Below are positions 1 to 9,368 of a stretch of 64,000 bases of DNA, one piece after another. This DNA is from Aliidongia dinghuensis (lineage in GTDB: Bacteria > Pseudomonadota > Alphaproteobacteria > ATCC43930 > CGMCC-115725). Positions within the stretch are counted from its first letter, which is position 1; each line of letters starts with the position of its first letter. The notes under the pieces were generated by a model. The model ran no database searches. It was given only the letters and a program-made list of their open reading frames with translations, and was not told where the DNA came from. The position numbers were made by a program, and so were the translations under genes. The stretch lies in the NCBI RefSeq assembly GCF_014643535.1, contig NZ_BMJQ01000024.1, positions 1 through 64,000 of the forward strand, read 5' to 3'.

Positions 1-374
1 GCCGGGGCACATGTCCCCCCCAAGGTACTCGAGGCACAGGGGGCGAAGGGTAACTCCCGGCAGGCCGGCCCGTACCGATCAGTCTATCGTTACGACCAAC
101 CAATCGACGCGATGAAAGGTACAGGGGGCGATAAGGCTAGGAGGTCGGGTGCTGCCGTCGGCCGCGCGTGCTCGCGCACCAGAGCCATGGCCGCGAGAGC
201 CAATGCGATATCTGGCCCTGCAAAATTTGGACTCTTAGGGACGAGCCCAGTCGTTTAAACCTCAGGTGAGTCTTCGGGCGGTGCACTCATTTGCCGCCGT
301 CGGCTCGCGTGATGAAGCCACATTGTCTTGTCGAGGTCGGCCTCGGGTCGGCGCGCACCCATGTGGAGGACGCT
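1..374. other. left-edge stretch with no supported gene
   Basis: No convincing gene was found in this stretch. One plus-strand frame is open from base 1 to a TAA at about 256-258, but its translation has no recognisable motif and an unremarkable composition, so it is not called. A good ribosome-binding sequence (GGAGG at 365-369) belongs to the next gene. Any promoter for that gene should lie here, but no clear -35/-10 pair could be assigned. Confidence 0.5.
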
Positions 375-812
375 ATGATGCGGCAATATTTCCGTCTCGC
401 TTTCCTGACCGCCGCCGGTCTCATGATCACGGCCGCAGCCCCGGCGCAGGGCATTCCGGGCATTAGTGGCGGCACTTCGTCAGTGCCCGGCATAGGGAAC
501 CAGCTGCCGGGCGGCGCGTCGGGACTCCTTGGGCAGGTATTGCCCAATGTGTCCTCAGCCGGCACGGCCAATACGACCGGCGTCTTGAGCTACTGCGTGC
601 AGAACAACTACCTGCAGGGCAACTCCGCGAGTTCCATCCTGAGTAGCCTCAGCGGCAAGAGCGGGGTCCAGTCTTCGAGCGCGTTTACGGCCGGGCAGCA
701 AGGCCAGCTCGACACTGGCAACGGTAACACGTTCTCGATGAGCGGACTGCAGGATCAGGCCAAGTCGAAGCTGTGCAACATGGTCCTGCAGCACGCGCAA
801 TCGATGCTGTGA
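375..812 (+). CDS. DUF2501 (YjjA-like) exported protein
   Basis: This 145-residue protein has a signal peptide of about 24 residues (hydrophobic stretch followed by AAPAQG), so it is probably periplasmic. The mature part is rich in Gly, Ser and Asn. It contains the GVLSYCVQNNYL segment and a second Cys near the C-terminus (KLCNM), which is the pattern of the DUF2501 family typified by E. coli YjjA. The family has no established biochemical role. The start is ATG 375, with GGAGG at 365-369 five bases upstream; a second ATG follows at 378. It stands alone, with about 250 bases of non-coding sequence between it and the tRNA gene. Confidence 0.8.
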   Translation: MMRQYFRLAFLTAAGLMITAAAPAQGIPGISGGTSSVPGIGNQLPGGASGLLGQVLPNVSSAGTANTTGVLSYCVQNNYLQGNSASSILSSLSGKSGVQSSSAFTAGQQGQLDTGNGNTFSMSGLQDQAKSKLCNMVLQHAQSML

Positions 813-1059
813 GTATGGTCGTCTTGCCGCGCCTCGTCCGCCCGCGCTTCCGTCGCCGCCGATGAGGCCGGGAAGCGCGCCGTATTGCGGGGGACATATT
901 TGGCAAACGCTTTTATGTCCGCTCACGTGCGAACAACGCGGGAACGCTCGCTGTCGGATTTCTGCCAATCTGCCAGCGTGTTCCTGCGCTGTTCTGCATG
1001 TCGATAGCTCTGCGGCAAAAACGTCCGCAGCCTAACTCGTTGAAATATAAGGGAGAGGA

Positions 1060-1134
<75 letters not shown>

Positions 1135-1386
1135 ATGCCGTTCGAGGGCCGCGCGAAGGGCCGGGGCGGGATCGCCCGTTCGAAGCGGCGCGGACCATGC
1201 CACAGGGGCGATCCCCTTGCAAGCCGCGCGACTCTGGAGCGCCATGCAGGCTCGGCATGTGTCGGCCGCTGAAAAAAGCGCTAGGAGCGGGCGATTCGGC
1301 AGCAGGCCGGGACGGCCGGCCGTGACCCAAGTATTCATTTCTCGCAGCCTGCTGGTAGAATCAGATGGCGACGGCGAGGATGGGGC

Positions 1387-1584
1387 ATGGCGGACAAGGA
1401 ACAAGCGAAGCCGGAAACCGAGTTGAGCGAGGCCGGCAAGGCGCGGCGTGCAGCGGAAGAAGAACGGTTGGCGGCAGCGCTCCGGGCCAATCTCGCGCGG
1501 CGCAAGCAGCAGACGCGCGCCCGCGCCGCGGATGAGGCCCCGGATCAAGAAGGCGACAACGATGGCGGGAGTGGTCAGGAATAG
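1387..1584 (+). CDS. small basic/acidic hypothetical protein upstream of murA
   Basis: This encodes a 65-residue hydrophilic protein rich in Ala, Arg, Glu and Lys, with a central helical segment (KARRAAEEERLAAALRANLA) and an acidic tail. It has no signal peptide or membrane segment. Similar short charged proteins with an ALRANL-RRK core occur just upstream of murA in Rhodospirillales, which supports a real gene; this is recalled family knowledge and was not tested. The start is ATG 1387, with GAGGATGGGGC just upstream. Function is unknown; the charged helix could bind RNA or protein. Confidence 0.65.
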   Translation: MADKEQAKPETELSEAGKARRAAEEERLAAALRANLARRKQQTRARAADEAPDQEGDNDGGSGQE

Positions 1585-1720
1585 CCGCGCTGCCCACCCG
1601 CGCGGGCGCGATTTTCCCTTTGCAACGCACACGCAAACGCGCGATGCCTGATTCCGGGAGCCGGAACGGTATCGGCTGGCGCAGGTCCTGGCGGCGTGCG
1701 GGCTCTTTGGCGAGTGGTGA

Positions 1721-3022
1721 ATGGACAAGATTCGGATTCGGGGTGGTGTCGCACTTCACGGGGTCATTCCGATCGGCGGTTCGAAAAATGCCGCCCTGCC
1801 GCTGATGGCGGCGAGCCTGCTGTCCGCCGAACCGCTGGTGCTCTGCAATCTGCCGCATCTGGCCGACGTCACCTCGATGGCGAATCTCCTGAACCAGCAT
1901 GGCGTGGAGATGAGCCTGGCCGAGGACCTGGGGCGCGGCGCCAACGGCGGCCATTGCTTGAGGCTCGACGCCAGCCGCATCACCTCGACCGAGGCGCCCT
2001 ACGACCTGGTGCGCAAGATGCGCGCGTCGGTGCTGGTGCTGGGGCCGCTCCTGGCACGCTGCGGCGAGGCGCGGGTCTCCCTGCCCGGCGGCTGCGCCAT
2101 CGGGGCGCGGCCGGTCGATCTCCATATCAAGGGCCTGCAGCAACTGGGCGCCGAGATCGAGATCGAGCAGGGCTATATCCATGCGACCGCACCCCGGGGC
2201 TTGAAGGGCGCCGAGGTCGTGCTGCCCATCCCCTCGGTCGGCGCCACGGAAAACCTGCTGATGGCGGCGAGCCTCGCCGAGGGCGAGACCGTGCTGGTCA
2301 ATGTCGCGCGCGAGCCCGAGATCGTCGATCTCGCGCAATGCCTCGTCGCCATGGGCGCCGAGGTCGCGGGTGCCGGCACCGACCGGATCACGATCAAGGG
2401 TCGCGAGCGGCTCAACGGGGCGACCCATCGGGTGATCGCCGACCGGATCGAGACGGGCACCTATATGATGGCGGCCGCCATTACCGGCGGGGAGGTGCTG
2501 CTGACCGGGACGAGCCTCAAGCTGCTCGCCGCCGTAGGCCAGGTGCTGGGGGCGGCCGGTATCGAGGTGAGCGAGGTCGAGAACGGCATCCGGGTCAAGG
2601 GCGCCAACGGCGACGGCCGGCCCGTGATCCAAGGGGTCGACGTCATGACCGAGCCGTTCCCGGGTTTCCCGACCGATCTGCAGGCGCAGATGATGGCGCT
2701 CATGTGCATCGCGGACGGGGCGGCCATGATCACCGAGACGATCTTCGAGAACCGCTTCATGCACGTGCCGGAACTGTGCCGCATGGGCGCCAACATCAAC
2801 ATCCACGGCGCCTCCGCCATGGTGCGCGGCGTCAAGCGCCTGACCGGCGCCCCGGTCATGGCGACGGATCTGCGCGCCTCGGTCTCGCTCGTGCTGGCGG
2901 GGCTTGCGGCCGAGGGCGAAACCATCGTCAATCGCGTCTATCATCTGGATCGGGGCTATGAGCGGCTCGAATCGAAGCTGGCCGCCTGCGGCGCCCAGAT
3001 CGAGCGCATCCGGACAAGCTAG
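1721..3022 (+). CDS. murA: UDP-N-acetylglucosamine 1-carboxyvinyltransferase MurA
   Basis: MurA catalyses the first committed step of peptidoglycan synthesis, transferring enolpyruvate from phosphoenolpyruvate to UDP-GlcNAc in the cytoplasm. At 433 residues it is close to the usual 420-430. It has the N-terminal GGSKNAALPLMAASLL motif and the active-site loop GGCAIGARPVDLH; the catalytic Cys is residue 125, so it should be of the fosfomycin-sensitive Cys type rather than the Asp type. The start is ATG 1721, although the upstream ribosome-binding sequence is weak. The gene is followed 17 bases later by the DUF2948 gene, and an AGGAGG ribosome-binding site overlaps the murA stop region. Confidence 0.97.
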   Translation: MDKIRIRGGVALHGVIPIGGSKNAALPLMAASLLSAEPLVLCNLPHLADVTSMANLLNQHGVEMSLAEDLGRGANGGHCLRLDASRITSTEAPYDLVRKMRASVLVLGPLLARCGEARVSLPGGCAIGARPVDLHIKGLQQLGAEIEIEQGYIHATAPRGLKGAEVVLPIPSVGATENLLMAASLAEGETVLVNVAREPEIVDLAQCLVAMGAEVAGAGTDRITIKGRERLNGATHRVIADRIETGTYMMAAAITGGEVLLTGTSLKLLAAVGQVLGAAGIEVSEVENGIRVKGANGDGRPVIQGVDVMTEPFPGFPTDLQAQMMALMCIADGAAMITETIFENRFMHVPELCRMGANINIHGASAMVRGVKRLTGAPVMATDLRASVSLVLAGLAAEGETIVNRVYHLDRGYERLESKLAACGAQIERIRTS

Positions 3023-3039
3023 GAGGCAGGGACGTTTCG

Positions 3040-3450
3040 ATGAAGCTGAAGGCGGTCGACAAGGAAGACATGACGGTCATCGCCGCGAGCCTGCAGGACG
3101 CGCTCGTGCTGATCGACGACATCGCCTATTTCCCCGAGGACGAGCAGTTCGTGTTCGTCGCCAATCGGTATCAGTGGGAGACCGACAAAGCGGGTGCCAA
3201 AGAACATGCCCGCACCACGACCGGCGTCACCTTTTCCAAGGTCACGGCGGTCCGGCGCAAGGGCGTCGATCGGCGCGACGGCGACGGCATGCTGTCGCTG
3301 CTCACCATCGAAGTCCTGCCCGGAGCCTTGCAGCTGACGTTTTCCGGGGGTGCGGCCATCCGTCTGGAAGTGTCGGGGATCCTGTGTCATCTACAGGATG
3401 TCGGCGAGCCCTGGCCGACCCGGTGGCGACCCGACCACGCTTCTGCGTAA
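3040..3450 (+). CDS. DUF2948 family protein
   Basis: This 136-residue cytoplasmic protein begins MKLKAVDKEDMTVIAASLQD and continues with a segment containing AYFPEDEQFVFVANRYQWE, the hallmark of the alphaproteobacterial DUF2948 family. It is nearly always found between murA and a histidine gene in this class. No function is established. The start is ATG 3040, with AGGAGG beginning at 3022. Close spacing after murA suggests cotranscription. Confidence 0.9.
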   Translation: MKLKAVDKEDMTVIAASLQDALVLIDDIAYFPEDEQFVFVANRYQWETDKAGAKEHARTTTGVTFSKVTAVRRKGVDRRDGDGMLSLLTIEVLPGALQLTFSGGAAIRLEVSGILCHLQDVGEPWPTRWRPDHASA

Positions 3451-3557
3451 GGTGGGGCGTTTGCGCAAGGTAGGTGTGCCGGGCGCTGGAGCGCGTCGCG
3501 CCGAAATGCCCGGGTCGCGGCGTGTAGGGCTGGGACGTGTAGGAGGAGAGGTAATTC

Positions 3558-4223
3558 GTGCGAGGTAACGAGGCGCTGGTCCTGGCGCTGCCCAAGGGAC
3601 GCATCCTGCAGCAGGTAGTGCCATTGCTCGCCCGGACCGGCATCGAGATCGAGCCGGAATTCGACAACGAGCATTCGCGCCAGCTCCGCTTCAAGACGAA
3701 CATCCCCAACCTCGACGTCATCCGGGTGCGCAACTTCGACGTTGCGACCTTCGTCGCGTTCGGTGCGGCCCATCTCGGCATCGCCGGTAACGACGTGCTG
3801 ATGGAATTCTCCTACCCCGAGATCTACGCGCCGCTCGATCTCAAGGTCGGCCATTGTCACATGGCGGTGGCCGGGCCGCCAGGCCTGCTGGCAGCCGACG
3901 AGCCGACGCGCTGGAGCCATGTGCGCGTCGCGACCAAATATCCCGAGATCACCAAGCGCTATTTCGCCCAGCGCGGCGTTCAGGCGGAATGCATCAAGCT
4001 GAACGGTGCCATGGAACTGGCGCCGCTCCTCGGTCTTTGCAGACGTATCGTCGATCTCGTGCAGACCGGCTCGACCTTGAAGGCGAACGGGCTGGTCGAG
4101 ATCGAGCGGATCGCCGAGATTTCGTCGCGCCTCATCGTCAACCGCCCGGCCCTGAAGACGCGGCCGGACGAGGTCGGCGACTGGATCCGGCGGTTCGAGG
4201 AGGCGGTGAACCATGCCGCTTGA
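3558..4223 (+). CDS. hisG: ATP phosphoribosyltransferase catalytic subunit HisG (short form)
   Basis: HisG starts histidine synthesis by joining ATP and PRPP to form phosphoribosyl-ATP. At 221 residues this is the short HisG(S) form, lacking the C-terminal ACT-like regulatory domain found in the roughly 300-residue form. LALPKGRI near the N-terminus and the PRPP-loop region DLVQTGSTLKANGL near residues 170-185 are visible. Short HisG enzymes work with the histidyl-tRNA-synthetase-like HisZ, which is not in this window. The start is GTG 3558, supported by AGGAGGAGAGG at 3541-3551. The 3' end overlaps hisD by 11 bases. Confidence 0.95.
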   Translation: MRGNEALVLALPKGRILQQVVPLLARTGIEIEPEFDNEHSRQLRFKTNIPNLDVIRVRNFDVATFVAFGAAHLGIAGNDVLMEFSYPEIYAPLDLKVGHCHMAVAGPPGLLAADEPTRWSHVRVATKYPEITKRYFAQRGVQAECIKLNGAMELAPLLGLCRRIVDLVQTGSTLKANGLVEIERIAEISSRLIVNRPALKTRPDEVGDWIRRFEEAVNHAA

Positions 4224-5541
4224 GGAAGAGTTGAAGCAGAGCGCGCCGCGCCGCCTGGTCGCAACCGACCCCGGTTTCGCGTCAGCCTTCGCACGCCTGG
4301 TCGAGGAGAGCCGAGAGACTGCGGCCGAGGTCGACCAGACTGTGGCCGAGATCCTGGCGACGGTGCGCCGCGAAGGCGACGTGGCACTCGTCGACTATAC
4401 GCGCCGCCTCGACCGCTTTCCGGCGACGATCGAGAGCCTGCGGATCAGCGCCGCCGAGATCGACGAGGCCGTGGCGTCGATCCCGGCGTCAACGCGCGAG
4501 GCCTTGGAACTCGCGGCCGAACGCATCTCCGCGTTCCATCGCAGCCAGATGCCGGACGACCACGATACGCGCGATGCCGCCGGTGTCCGGCTTGGCTGGC
4601 GCTGGCGGCCGATCGAGGCGGTCGGGCTTTATGTGCCGGGCGGCACGGCATCCTATCCGAGCTCCGTGCTGATGAACGCGTTGCCGGCCAAGGTCGCGGG
4701 CGTCGATCGCCTGGTCATGGTCGTGCCGACGCCGGACGGCATCGTCAATCCGCTGGTGCTGGCGGCGGCGCGGCTCGCCGGCGTTGACGAGCTCTATCGT
4801 ATCGGCGGCGCCCAGGCGGTGGCGGCGCTCGCCTACGGCACCGAGACGATCCGGCCGGTCGACAAGATCGTCGGGCCCGGCAACGCCTATGTCGCGGCCG
4901 CCAAGCGCCAGGTGTTCGGCACGGTCGGCATCGACACGATCGCGGGTCCGTCCGAGATCCTGGTCGTGGCCGACGGCCAGAACGATCCGGCCTGGATCGC
5001 GGCCGACCTCCTGTCCCAGGCCGAGCACGATCGGGTCGCCCAGAGCATTCTCATCACCGACGATACGGCCTTCGCCGATGCTGTCGTGGCTGCCGCCGCC
5101 GATCATCTGTCGCGCCTGCCGCGGCGCGCCATCGCGGCCGAGAGCTGGGAGCACCACGGCGCCATCATCATCGTGCCGTCGCTGGGCGATGCCGTGCCGC
5201 TGGTCGACCGGATCGCACCCGAGCATCTGGAGCTGGCCGTCGCCGATCCCGACAGCCTGATGGCCCATGTGCGCAATGCGGGCGCCGTGTTCCTCGGCCG
5301 CCATACGCCCGAGGCGATCGGCGATTATGTCGCCGGGCCGAACCATGTCCTGCCGACCTCGCGTGCGGCGCGCTTCGCCTCGGGTCTCGGCGTCAACGAC
5401 TTCGTGAAGCGGACGACCTATGTCGGCTGCGATCCGGCGAGCCTTGCTGCGATCGGGCCGGCGGCCTGCGTGCTGGCCGAGGCGGAGGGCCTGGGCGCCC
5501 ACGCCCTGTCGGTCGCGATTCGACTCAAAGGCAAGGATTGA
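4213..5541 (+). CDS. hisD: histidinol dehydrogenase HisD
   Basis: HisD catalyses the last two oxidations of histidine synthesis, L-histidinol to L-histidine, with two NAD and a zinc ion. It has 442 residues, within the normal range. Visible family segments include YVPGGTASYPSSVLMNALPA, the VGPGNAYVAAAKR region, IAGPSEILV, the QAEHD metal-binding segment and the C-terminal PTSRAARFASGLGVNDF region with the catalytic histidine region just before it (APEHLEL). The start ATG lies inside the end of hisG (11-base overlap), so the two are translationally coupled. Confidence 0.97.
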   Translation: MPLEEELKQSAPRRLVATDPGFASAFARLVEESRETAAEVDQTVAEILATVRREGDVALVDYTRRLDRFPATIESLRISAAEIDEAVASIPASTREALELAAERISAFHRSQMPDDHDTRDAAGVRLGWRWRPIEAVGLYVPGGTASYPSSVLMNALPAKVAGVDRLVMVVPTPDGIVNPLVLAAARLAGVDELYRIGGAQAVAALAYGTETIRPVDKIVGPGNAYVAAAKRQVFGTVGIDTIAGPSEILVVADGQNDPAWIAADLLSQAEHDRVAQSILITDDTAFADAVVAAAADHLSRLPRRAIAAESWEHHGAIIIVPSLGDAVPLVDRIAPEHLELAVADPDSLMAHVRNAGAVFLGRHTPEAIGDYVAGPNHVLPTSRAARFASGLGVNDFVKRTTYVGCDPASLAAIGPAACVLAEAEGLGAHALSVAIRLKGKD

Positions 5542-5546
5542 CGGCG

Positions 5547-6050
5547 ATGAACGGCGAAGCATCATCCTCCGCTTCGCCGTCCACGGCGACCATCGTCGAT
5601 CTCACGCTCGACGAGCGCACGGTCATCCGCCGCAATGCCGACATCGAGCATGAGCGCGCGGTCGCAATCTTCGACCTGCTCGAGGAGAACCATTTCTGCC
5701 TGGTCAATCAGCCGGATGTCGGGCCGTTTCACCTCCGCCTTTCGCTCGAGGAAAACCGCCTGCTGTTCGATATCGAGACGGCGGGCCGCGAGCCCATTGA
5801 TCGCGTGACCCTGCCGCTCGCGAGCCTCCGCCGGATCGTGAAGGATTATTTCCTGGTCTGCGAGAGCTACTACGCCGCGATCAAGCACTCGACGCCGTCG
5901 CAGATCGAGGCGATCGACATGGGGCGCCGCGGCCTGCACAACGAGGGGTCGGAGGTGCTGCGCGAGCGGCTTGCCGACAAGGTCGAGATCGATCTGCCGA
6001 CCGCCCGACGGCTCTTCACGCTCATCTGCGTCCTGCATATCCGCGGGTAG
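5547..6050 (+). CDS. UPF0262 family protein
   Basis: This 167-residue cytoplasmic protein carries the UPF0262 pattern: NADIEHERAVAIFDLLEENHF, then PFHLRLSLEENRLLFDI, then RRIVKDYFLVCESYY. The family is uncharacterised and, in alphaproteobacteria, sits between hisD and a low-molecular-weight phosphatase, as here. ATG 5547 is preferred, with AAGG at 5533-5536; a TTG at 5538 overlapping the hisD stop is an alternative that would add three residues. It is probably part of the same operon as hisD and the following gene. Confidence 0.88.
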   Translation: MNGEASSSASPSTATIVDLTLDERTVIRRNADIEHERAVAIFDLLEENHFCLVNQPDVGPFHLRLSLEENRLLFDIETAGREPIDRVTLPLASLRRIVKDYFLVCESYYAAIKHSTPSQIEAIDMGRRGLHNEGSEVLRERLADKVEIDLPTARRLFTLICVLHIRG

Positions 6051-6060
6051 GCCGCGCACC

Positions 6061-6504
6061 ATGGCCGCGCTGCCCTCTGCCGTTCTCTTCGCCTGCTCGA
6101 TGAACTCGGTCCGCTCACCCATGGCGGAGGCGATCATGAAGCATCTGCACGGCCATCGGGTCTATGTCGATTCGGTCGGCGCGCGTCCCGGCGACCATGA
6201 CCCGTTCGTCGATATCGTCATGGACGAGATCGGCATCGACATGAGCAAGCACCGGGTGAAGACGTTCGACCAGCTCGACGATGACTATTTCGACATCATC
6301 GTGACGCTCTCGCCGGAGGCGCACCACAAGGCGCTGGAGATGACCCGCACCATGGCGTGCGACGTCGAATTCTGGCCGACGCTCGACGCGACGGCGGTCG
6401 ACGGCAGCCGGGATGCCCGGCTCGATGCCTATCGCGCGGTGCGCGATACACTTCTCAGGCGCATTTCGGAACGGTTCAGCCGCCCACCGGTTGCCGACGT
6501 CTGA
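6061..6504 (+). CDS. low-molecular-weight protein-tyrosine-phosphatase / arsenate-reductase-like protein
   Basis: This is a 147-residue protein of the LMW phosphatase fold. The phosphate loop CSMNSVRS starts at Cys12 and has Arg18, fitting CX5R-S. The usual second catalytic element is an Asp-Pro loop; here ATLDATAVDGS near residues 105-115 occupies that place without an obvious DP pair, so the exact activity (tyrosine phosphatase or arsenate-reductase-like) is uncertain. Family members are cytoplasmic. It starts 10 bases after the UPF0262 gene, closing the murA-his operon-like run. The genuine start is ATG 6061; longer open sequence upstream is only frame read-through. Confidence 0.85.
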   Translation: MAALPSAVLFACSMNSVRSPMAEAIMKHLHGHRVYVDSVGARPGDHDPFVDIVMDEIGIDMSKHRVKTFDQLDDDYFDIIVTLSPEAHHKALEMTRTMACDVEFWPTLDATAVDGSRDARLDAYRAVRDTLLRRISERFSRPPVADV

Positions 6505-6542
6505 GCGGCGTCGGATTTGACCTCTTCGACTGAATCATTCTT

Positions 6543-6560
6543 ACCGCTTCGTTAAGCGGT
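6543..6560 (+). terminator. short hairpin after the murA-his gene run
   Basis: ACCGCTT and AAGCGGT form a 7-bp stem around a CGTT loop, 38 bases after the phosphatase stop. It could act as a terminator for the upstream run, but no clear U-tract follows, so the assignment is weak. Confidence 0.35.
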
Positions 6561-6625
6561 TCGGCCCAGGTTCGACGGAAGCCCCGGACTTCTCGGGCGC
6601 TGCCGCCATCGATGGGACTCTTCCC

Positions 6626-9184
6626 GTGAAGCCACGCCTGCGAAATCTTGCCGAACGGCTTTCGCTGCAATTGGGCGTGGCGATCCTTGTCATCGTCGTC
6701 TGCCTGTGCCTCATCGGCATAGAGGGGGCTGACATCTGGAGCGCGCGGCGGGTAACGCTCGACCACGGGCTCGAGAACACGCGCAATCTCGCGGGCGCCA
6801 TCGCCCAGCATGCCGAGGACACATTCCGCAATACCGACGGCGCGATGGTCGGCCTGATCGATCGCATCGAGTCGACCGGAACGGGGCCCGAGGCCCTCCT
6901 CGGTCTGGGGCGCATCATCGGCGTCCGGGTCGCGATGATGCCGCAGCTGAAGGCACTGGGCGTGCTCGATGCGGACGGCAAGGCGGTCGTGACCTCGCTG
7001 CCCGAGCCCGTCGCGGCCAACTATGCCGACCGGGACTATTTCATTTTCCATCGCACCCATCCCGATCGCGCGCTGCGCATCGGCAAGCCGGTCCAAAGCA
7101 AGACCAAGGGGGAATGGGTCATACCGGTCACACGCCGGTTCGACCATGCCGACGGCAGCTTCGCCGGCGTCGTGCTGGCTACCGTCGACATGGCGTATTT
7201 CCAGCGCTTCTACGACAGGTTCCAGATCGGTGAGCACGGCGTGATCCTGCTGGCCTCGGCCGACGGCTTCCAACTGGTCCGCCGGCCGTTCGATCCGGCG
7301 AACGTCGGTAAGGACATGAGGCACGGCGTGCTCTTCCATGACCTCTTGCCCTCGGGTGCCGCGGCCTCTGCCGAGATACGCTCGTCGACCGACGGGACCA
7401 AGCGGCTCGCCAGCTATCGCCGGCTCGACGCGTATCCGCTGGTCGCGTCGGTGGCGCTCGCCAAGGAAGACGTGCTCGCGGTCTGGCGCGAGGACACGGC
7501 GAGCCACGCGATCGGCGTCGGGATGCTGGTGACGGCGCTGGCGGCACTGGGATTCCGCCTGTCGCGCCAGATCGCGCTGCGCATGACGATGCAGCAGGCG
7601 GCCCAGCAGGCGACCGCGGCGGCGGCAGTCGCAACCACCGCGCTGTCGGAGACCCAGGCGCGGCTGCAGGCGATCCTCGACAATGCGCCGGTCGCGATCA
7701 GCCTCAAGGACCGGCAGCATCGCTATCTCCTGGTGAACCGGCAGTACGAGGCGTGGTTCGCGATCACGCGGGCCCAGCAGGTCGGCCGGACGCTTGCCGA
7801 ATCCCATTCGGACCCGGCGTTCGTGCGTTTGATCGAAGAGATCGACGAGCAGGTGCTGACGACCGGGCTCCCGCGGACCTCCGAAATCTACGAAGAGAAC
7901 CCGGGCCAGCCGCCGCGCTGGTTCCTGGTCACCAAATTCCCGGTTCGGGATCCCGATGGGACGATCATCGGCCTCGGCACGGTGAATATCGACATCTCGG
8001 AGCGCCATCACGCGGCGGAAGCGCTGCGGGCGGCGAAGGAGGCCGCCGAGGAGGCGAACCGCGCCAAGTCGGATTTCCTCGCCAGCATGAGCCATGAAAT
8101 CCGCACGCCGATGAACGGCATCATCGGTTTCGCCGACCTGCTGCTTGCCGGCGGGCTCGAGGGCGAGCAGCAGCGCCGCGCGACGCTCATCAAGGATTCC
8201 GCGAAGTCGCTGCTCGCCATCCTCAACGACATCCTCGATCTCTCGAAGATCGAGGCCGGCCGGCTCGAACTCGAAACCATCGCGGTCAGCCTGCCGGGCG
8301 TGGTCGATGGCGCCGCGTCGATCGTGCGGACCGAGGCGACGGCAAACGGCCTCGATCTGCACACCGAAATCGAGGGGGATCTGCCGGACTGGATCATGGG
8401 CGATCCGACGCGGCTCAGGCAGATCCTGCTCAATTTGCTGAGCAATGCCGTGAAGTTCACGCCGAGCGGCGGCATTACCGTGTCGGTGATGCTCGATGAC
8501 ACGGCCCCGCGCACGGGGCTCCGCTTCGCGGTCACCGACACCGGCATCGGCATTCCGGCGGACCGGCAGCATGTGCTGTTCCAGAACTTCTCCCAGATCG
8601 ACCGCTCGGTCACCCGGCGGTTCGGGGGCACCGGGCTCGGGCTTGCCATCTGCAAGCGCCTGGTCGAGGCGATGGGCGGGTCGATCGGCGTCGAGAGCGA
8701 GGAGGGCAGGGGCAGCACCTTCTGGTTCACGATCCCGCTCGTCGTTGCCGACGCGCCGGCCTTCATCTCGCAGACGCCGGCACCGGCGGGCTCGCATGCC
8801 CGCGTCCTCGTCGTCGACGATCTCCTCATGAACCAGCTCGTCGTCGAAGGCCTCCTGACCATGGCCGGGCACGACGCGGTCACCGTGGACAATGGTGCCG
8901 CCGCGGTCGAGGCGGTGCAGGCTCAGCCGTTCGACCTCGTGCTGATGGACATGGAAATGCCGATCATGGACGGGATCACCGCGACCAAGGCGATCCGCCG
9001 CCTGCCGGCGCCGCTTTCGAGCATCCCGGTCGTCGCTCTGACCGCAAACGCCATGCCGGTCGAAGTCGCGCGCTGCCGGGCCGCGGGCATGAACGACCAT
9101 CTGACGAAGCCGGTCGACCAGGAAGCACTGCTGGCGGCGGTCGACCGCTGGGCCGCCGCCTTCAGGTCCGGGCGCCCGTCGTAA
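6626..9184 (+). CDS. hybrid sensor histidine kinase with periplasmic sensor, PAS and receiver domains
   Basis: This 852-residue inner-membrane protein should sense a signal in the periplasm and pass phosphate internally. Its order is: membrane segment about 17-35, periplasmic sensor of the double-Cache type about 36-290, second membrane segment about 292-312, a PAS domain about 345-460, HisKA with SHEIRTP (His490), an ATPase domain with NLLSNAVKF, DTGIGI and GGTGLGLAI, and a C-terminal receiver about 727-840 with phospho-acceptor Asp775 (VLMDMEMP). No output domain or partner regulator lies alongside, so a separate phosphotransfer protein elsewhere is likely. The start is GTG 6626. The 3' end overlaps the convergent small zinc-type gene by 23 bases. 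Confidence 0.95.
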   Translation: MKPRLRNLAERLSLQLGVAILVIVVCLCLIGIEGADIWSARRVTLDHGLENTRNLAGAIAQHAEDTFRNTDGAMVGLIDRIESTGTGPEALLGLGRIIGVRVAMMPQLKALGVLDADGKAVVTSLPEPVAANYADRDYFIFHRTHPDRALRIGKPVQSKTKGEWVIPVTRRFDHADGSFAGVVLATVDMAYFQRFYDRFQIGEHGVILLASADGFQLVRRPFDPANVGKDMRHGVLFHDLLPSGAAASAEIRSSTDGTKRLASYRRLDAYPLVASVALAKEDVLAVWREDTASHAIGVGMLVTALAALGFRLSRQIALRMTMQQAAQQATAAAAVATTALSETQARLQAILDNAPVAISLKDRQHRYLLVNRQYEAWFAITRAQQVGRTLAESHSDPAFVRLIEEIDEQVLTTGLPRTSEIYEENPGQPPRWFLVTKFPVRDPDGTIIGLGTVNIDISERHHAAEALRAAKEAAEEANRAKSDFLASMSHEIRTPMNGIIGFADLLLAGGLEGEQQRRATLIKDSAKSLLAILNDILDLSKIEAGRLELETIAVSLPGVVDGAASIVRTEATANGLDLHTEIEGDLPDWIMGDPTRLRQILLNLLSNAVKFTPSGGITVSVMLDDTAPRTGLRFAVTDTGIGIPADRQHVLFQNFSQIDRSVTRRFGGTGLGLAICKRLVEAMGGSIGVESEEGRGSTFWFTIPLVVADAPAFISQTPAPAGSHARVLVVDDLLMNQLVVEGLLTMAGHDAVTVDNGAAAVEAVQAQPFDLVLMDMEMPIMDGITATKAIRRLPAPLSSIPVVALTANAMPVEVARCRAAGMNDHLTKPVDQEALLAAVDRWAAAFRSGRPS

Positions 9185-9368
9185 CCTGCGCCGTCGTGAC
9201 CCGCGCCGCGGCGGCCTCGAAATGGCCGACCGCCAGCTCGAACTTGTCGCGGCAGCCAGGATTGCAGAAGCCAACGACCCGGCCCTGGTAGAGCGTCAGC
9301 GCATCCGCGCTGACCGGCTTGCCGGACCAGGGGCAGGTCTCGTTGATGCAGTCGGCGATATCCAGCAT
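9162..9368 (-). CDS. small Cys-rich (YHS/zinc-finger-like) protein
   Basis: This 68-residue protein contains two Cys pairs, C-x(4)-C in the segment CINETCPWSGKPVSADALTL and C-x(3)-C in FCNPGCRDKF, which should bind a metal. The pattern resembles small YHS-type or TRASH-like metal-binding proteins that are often listed under loose names such as glutathione S-transferase. The start is ATG at 9368, with a GGAGG-type site just upstream on the minus strand. It converges with, and overlaps by 23 bases, the sensor kinase gene. Function is unknown; metal handling is inference. Confidence 0.75.
   Translation of the reverse strand: MLDIADCINETCPWSGKPVSADALTLYQGRVVGFCNPGCRDKFELAVGHFEAAAARVTTAQVTTGART

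Noticed and set aside
1..258. Open plus-strand frame running in from the left edge
   Set aside because: No motif, moderate GC and no third-position bias; could be a gene end but there is nothing to support it.
6476..9274. 932-codon minus-strand frame opposite the sensor kinase
   Set aside because: Antisense to a kinase with all domain motifs in order; no motif in the translation.
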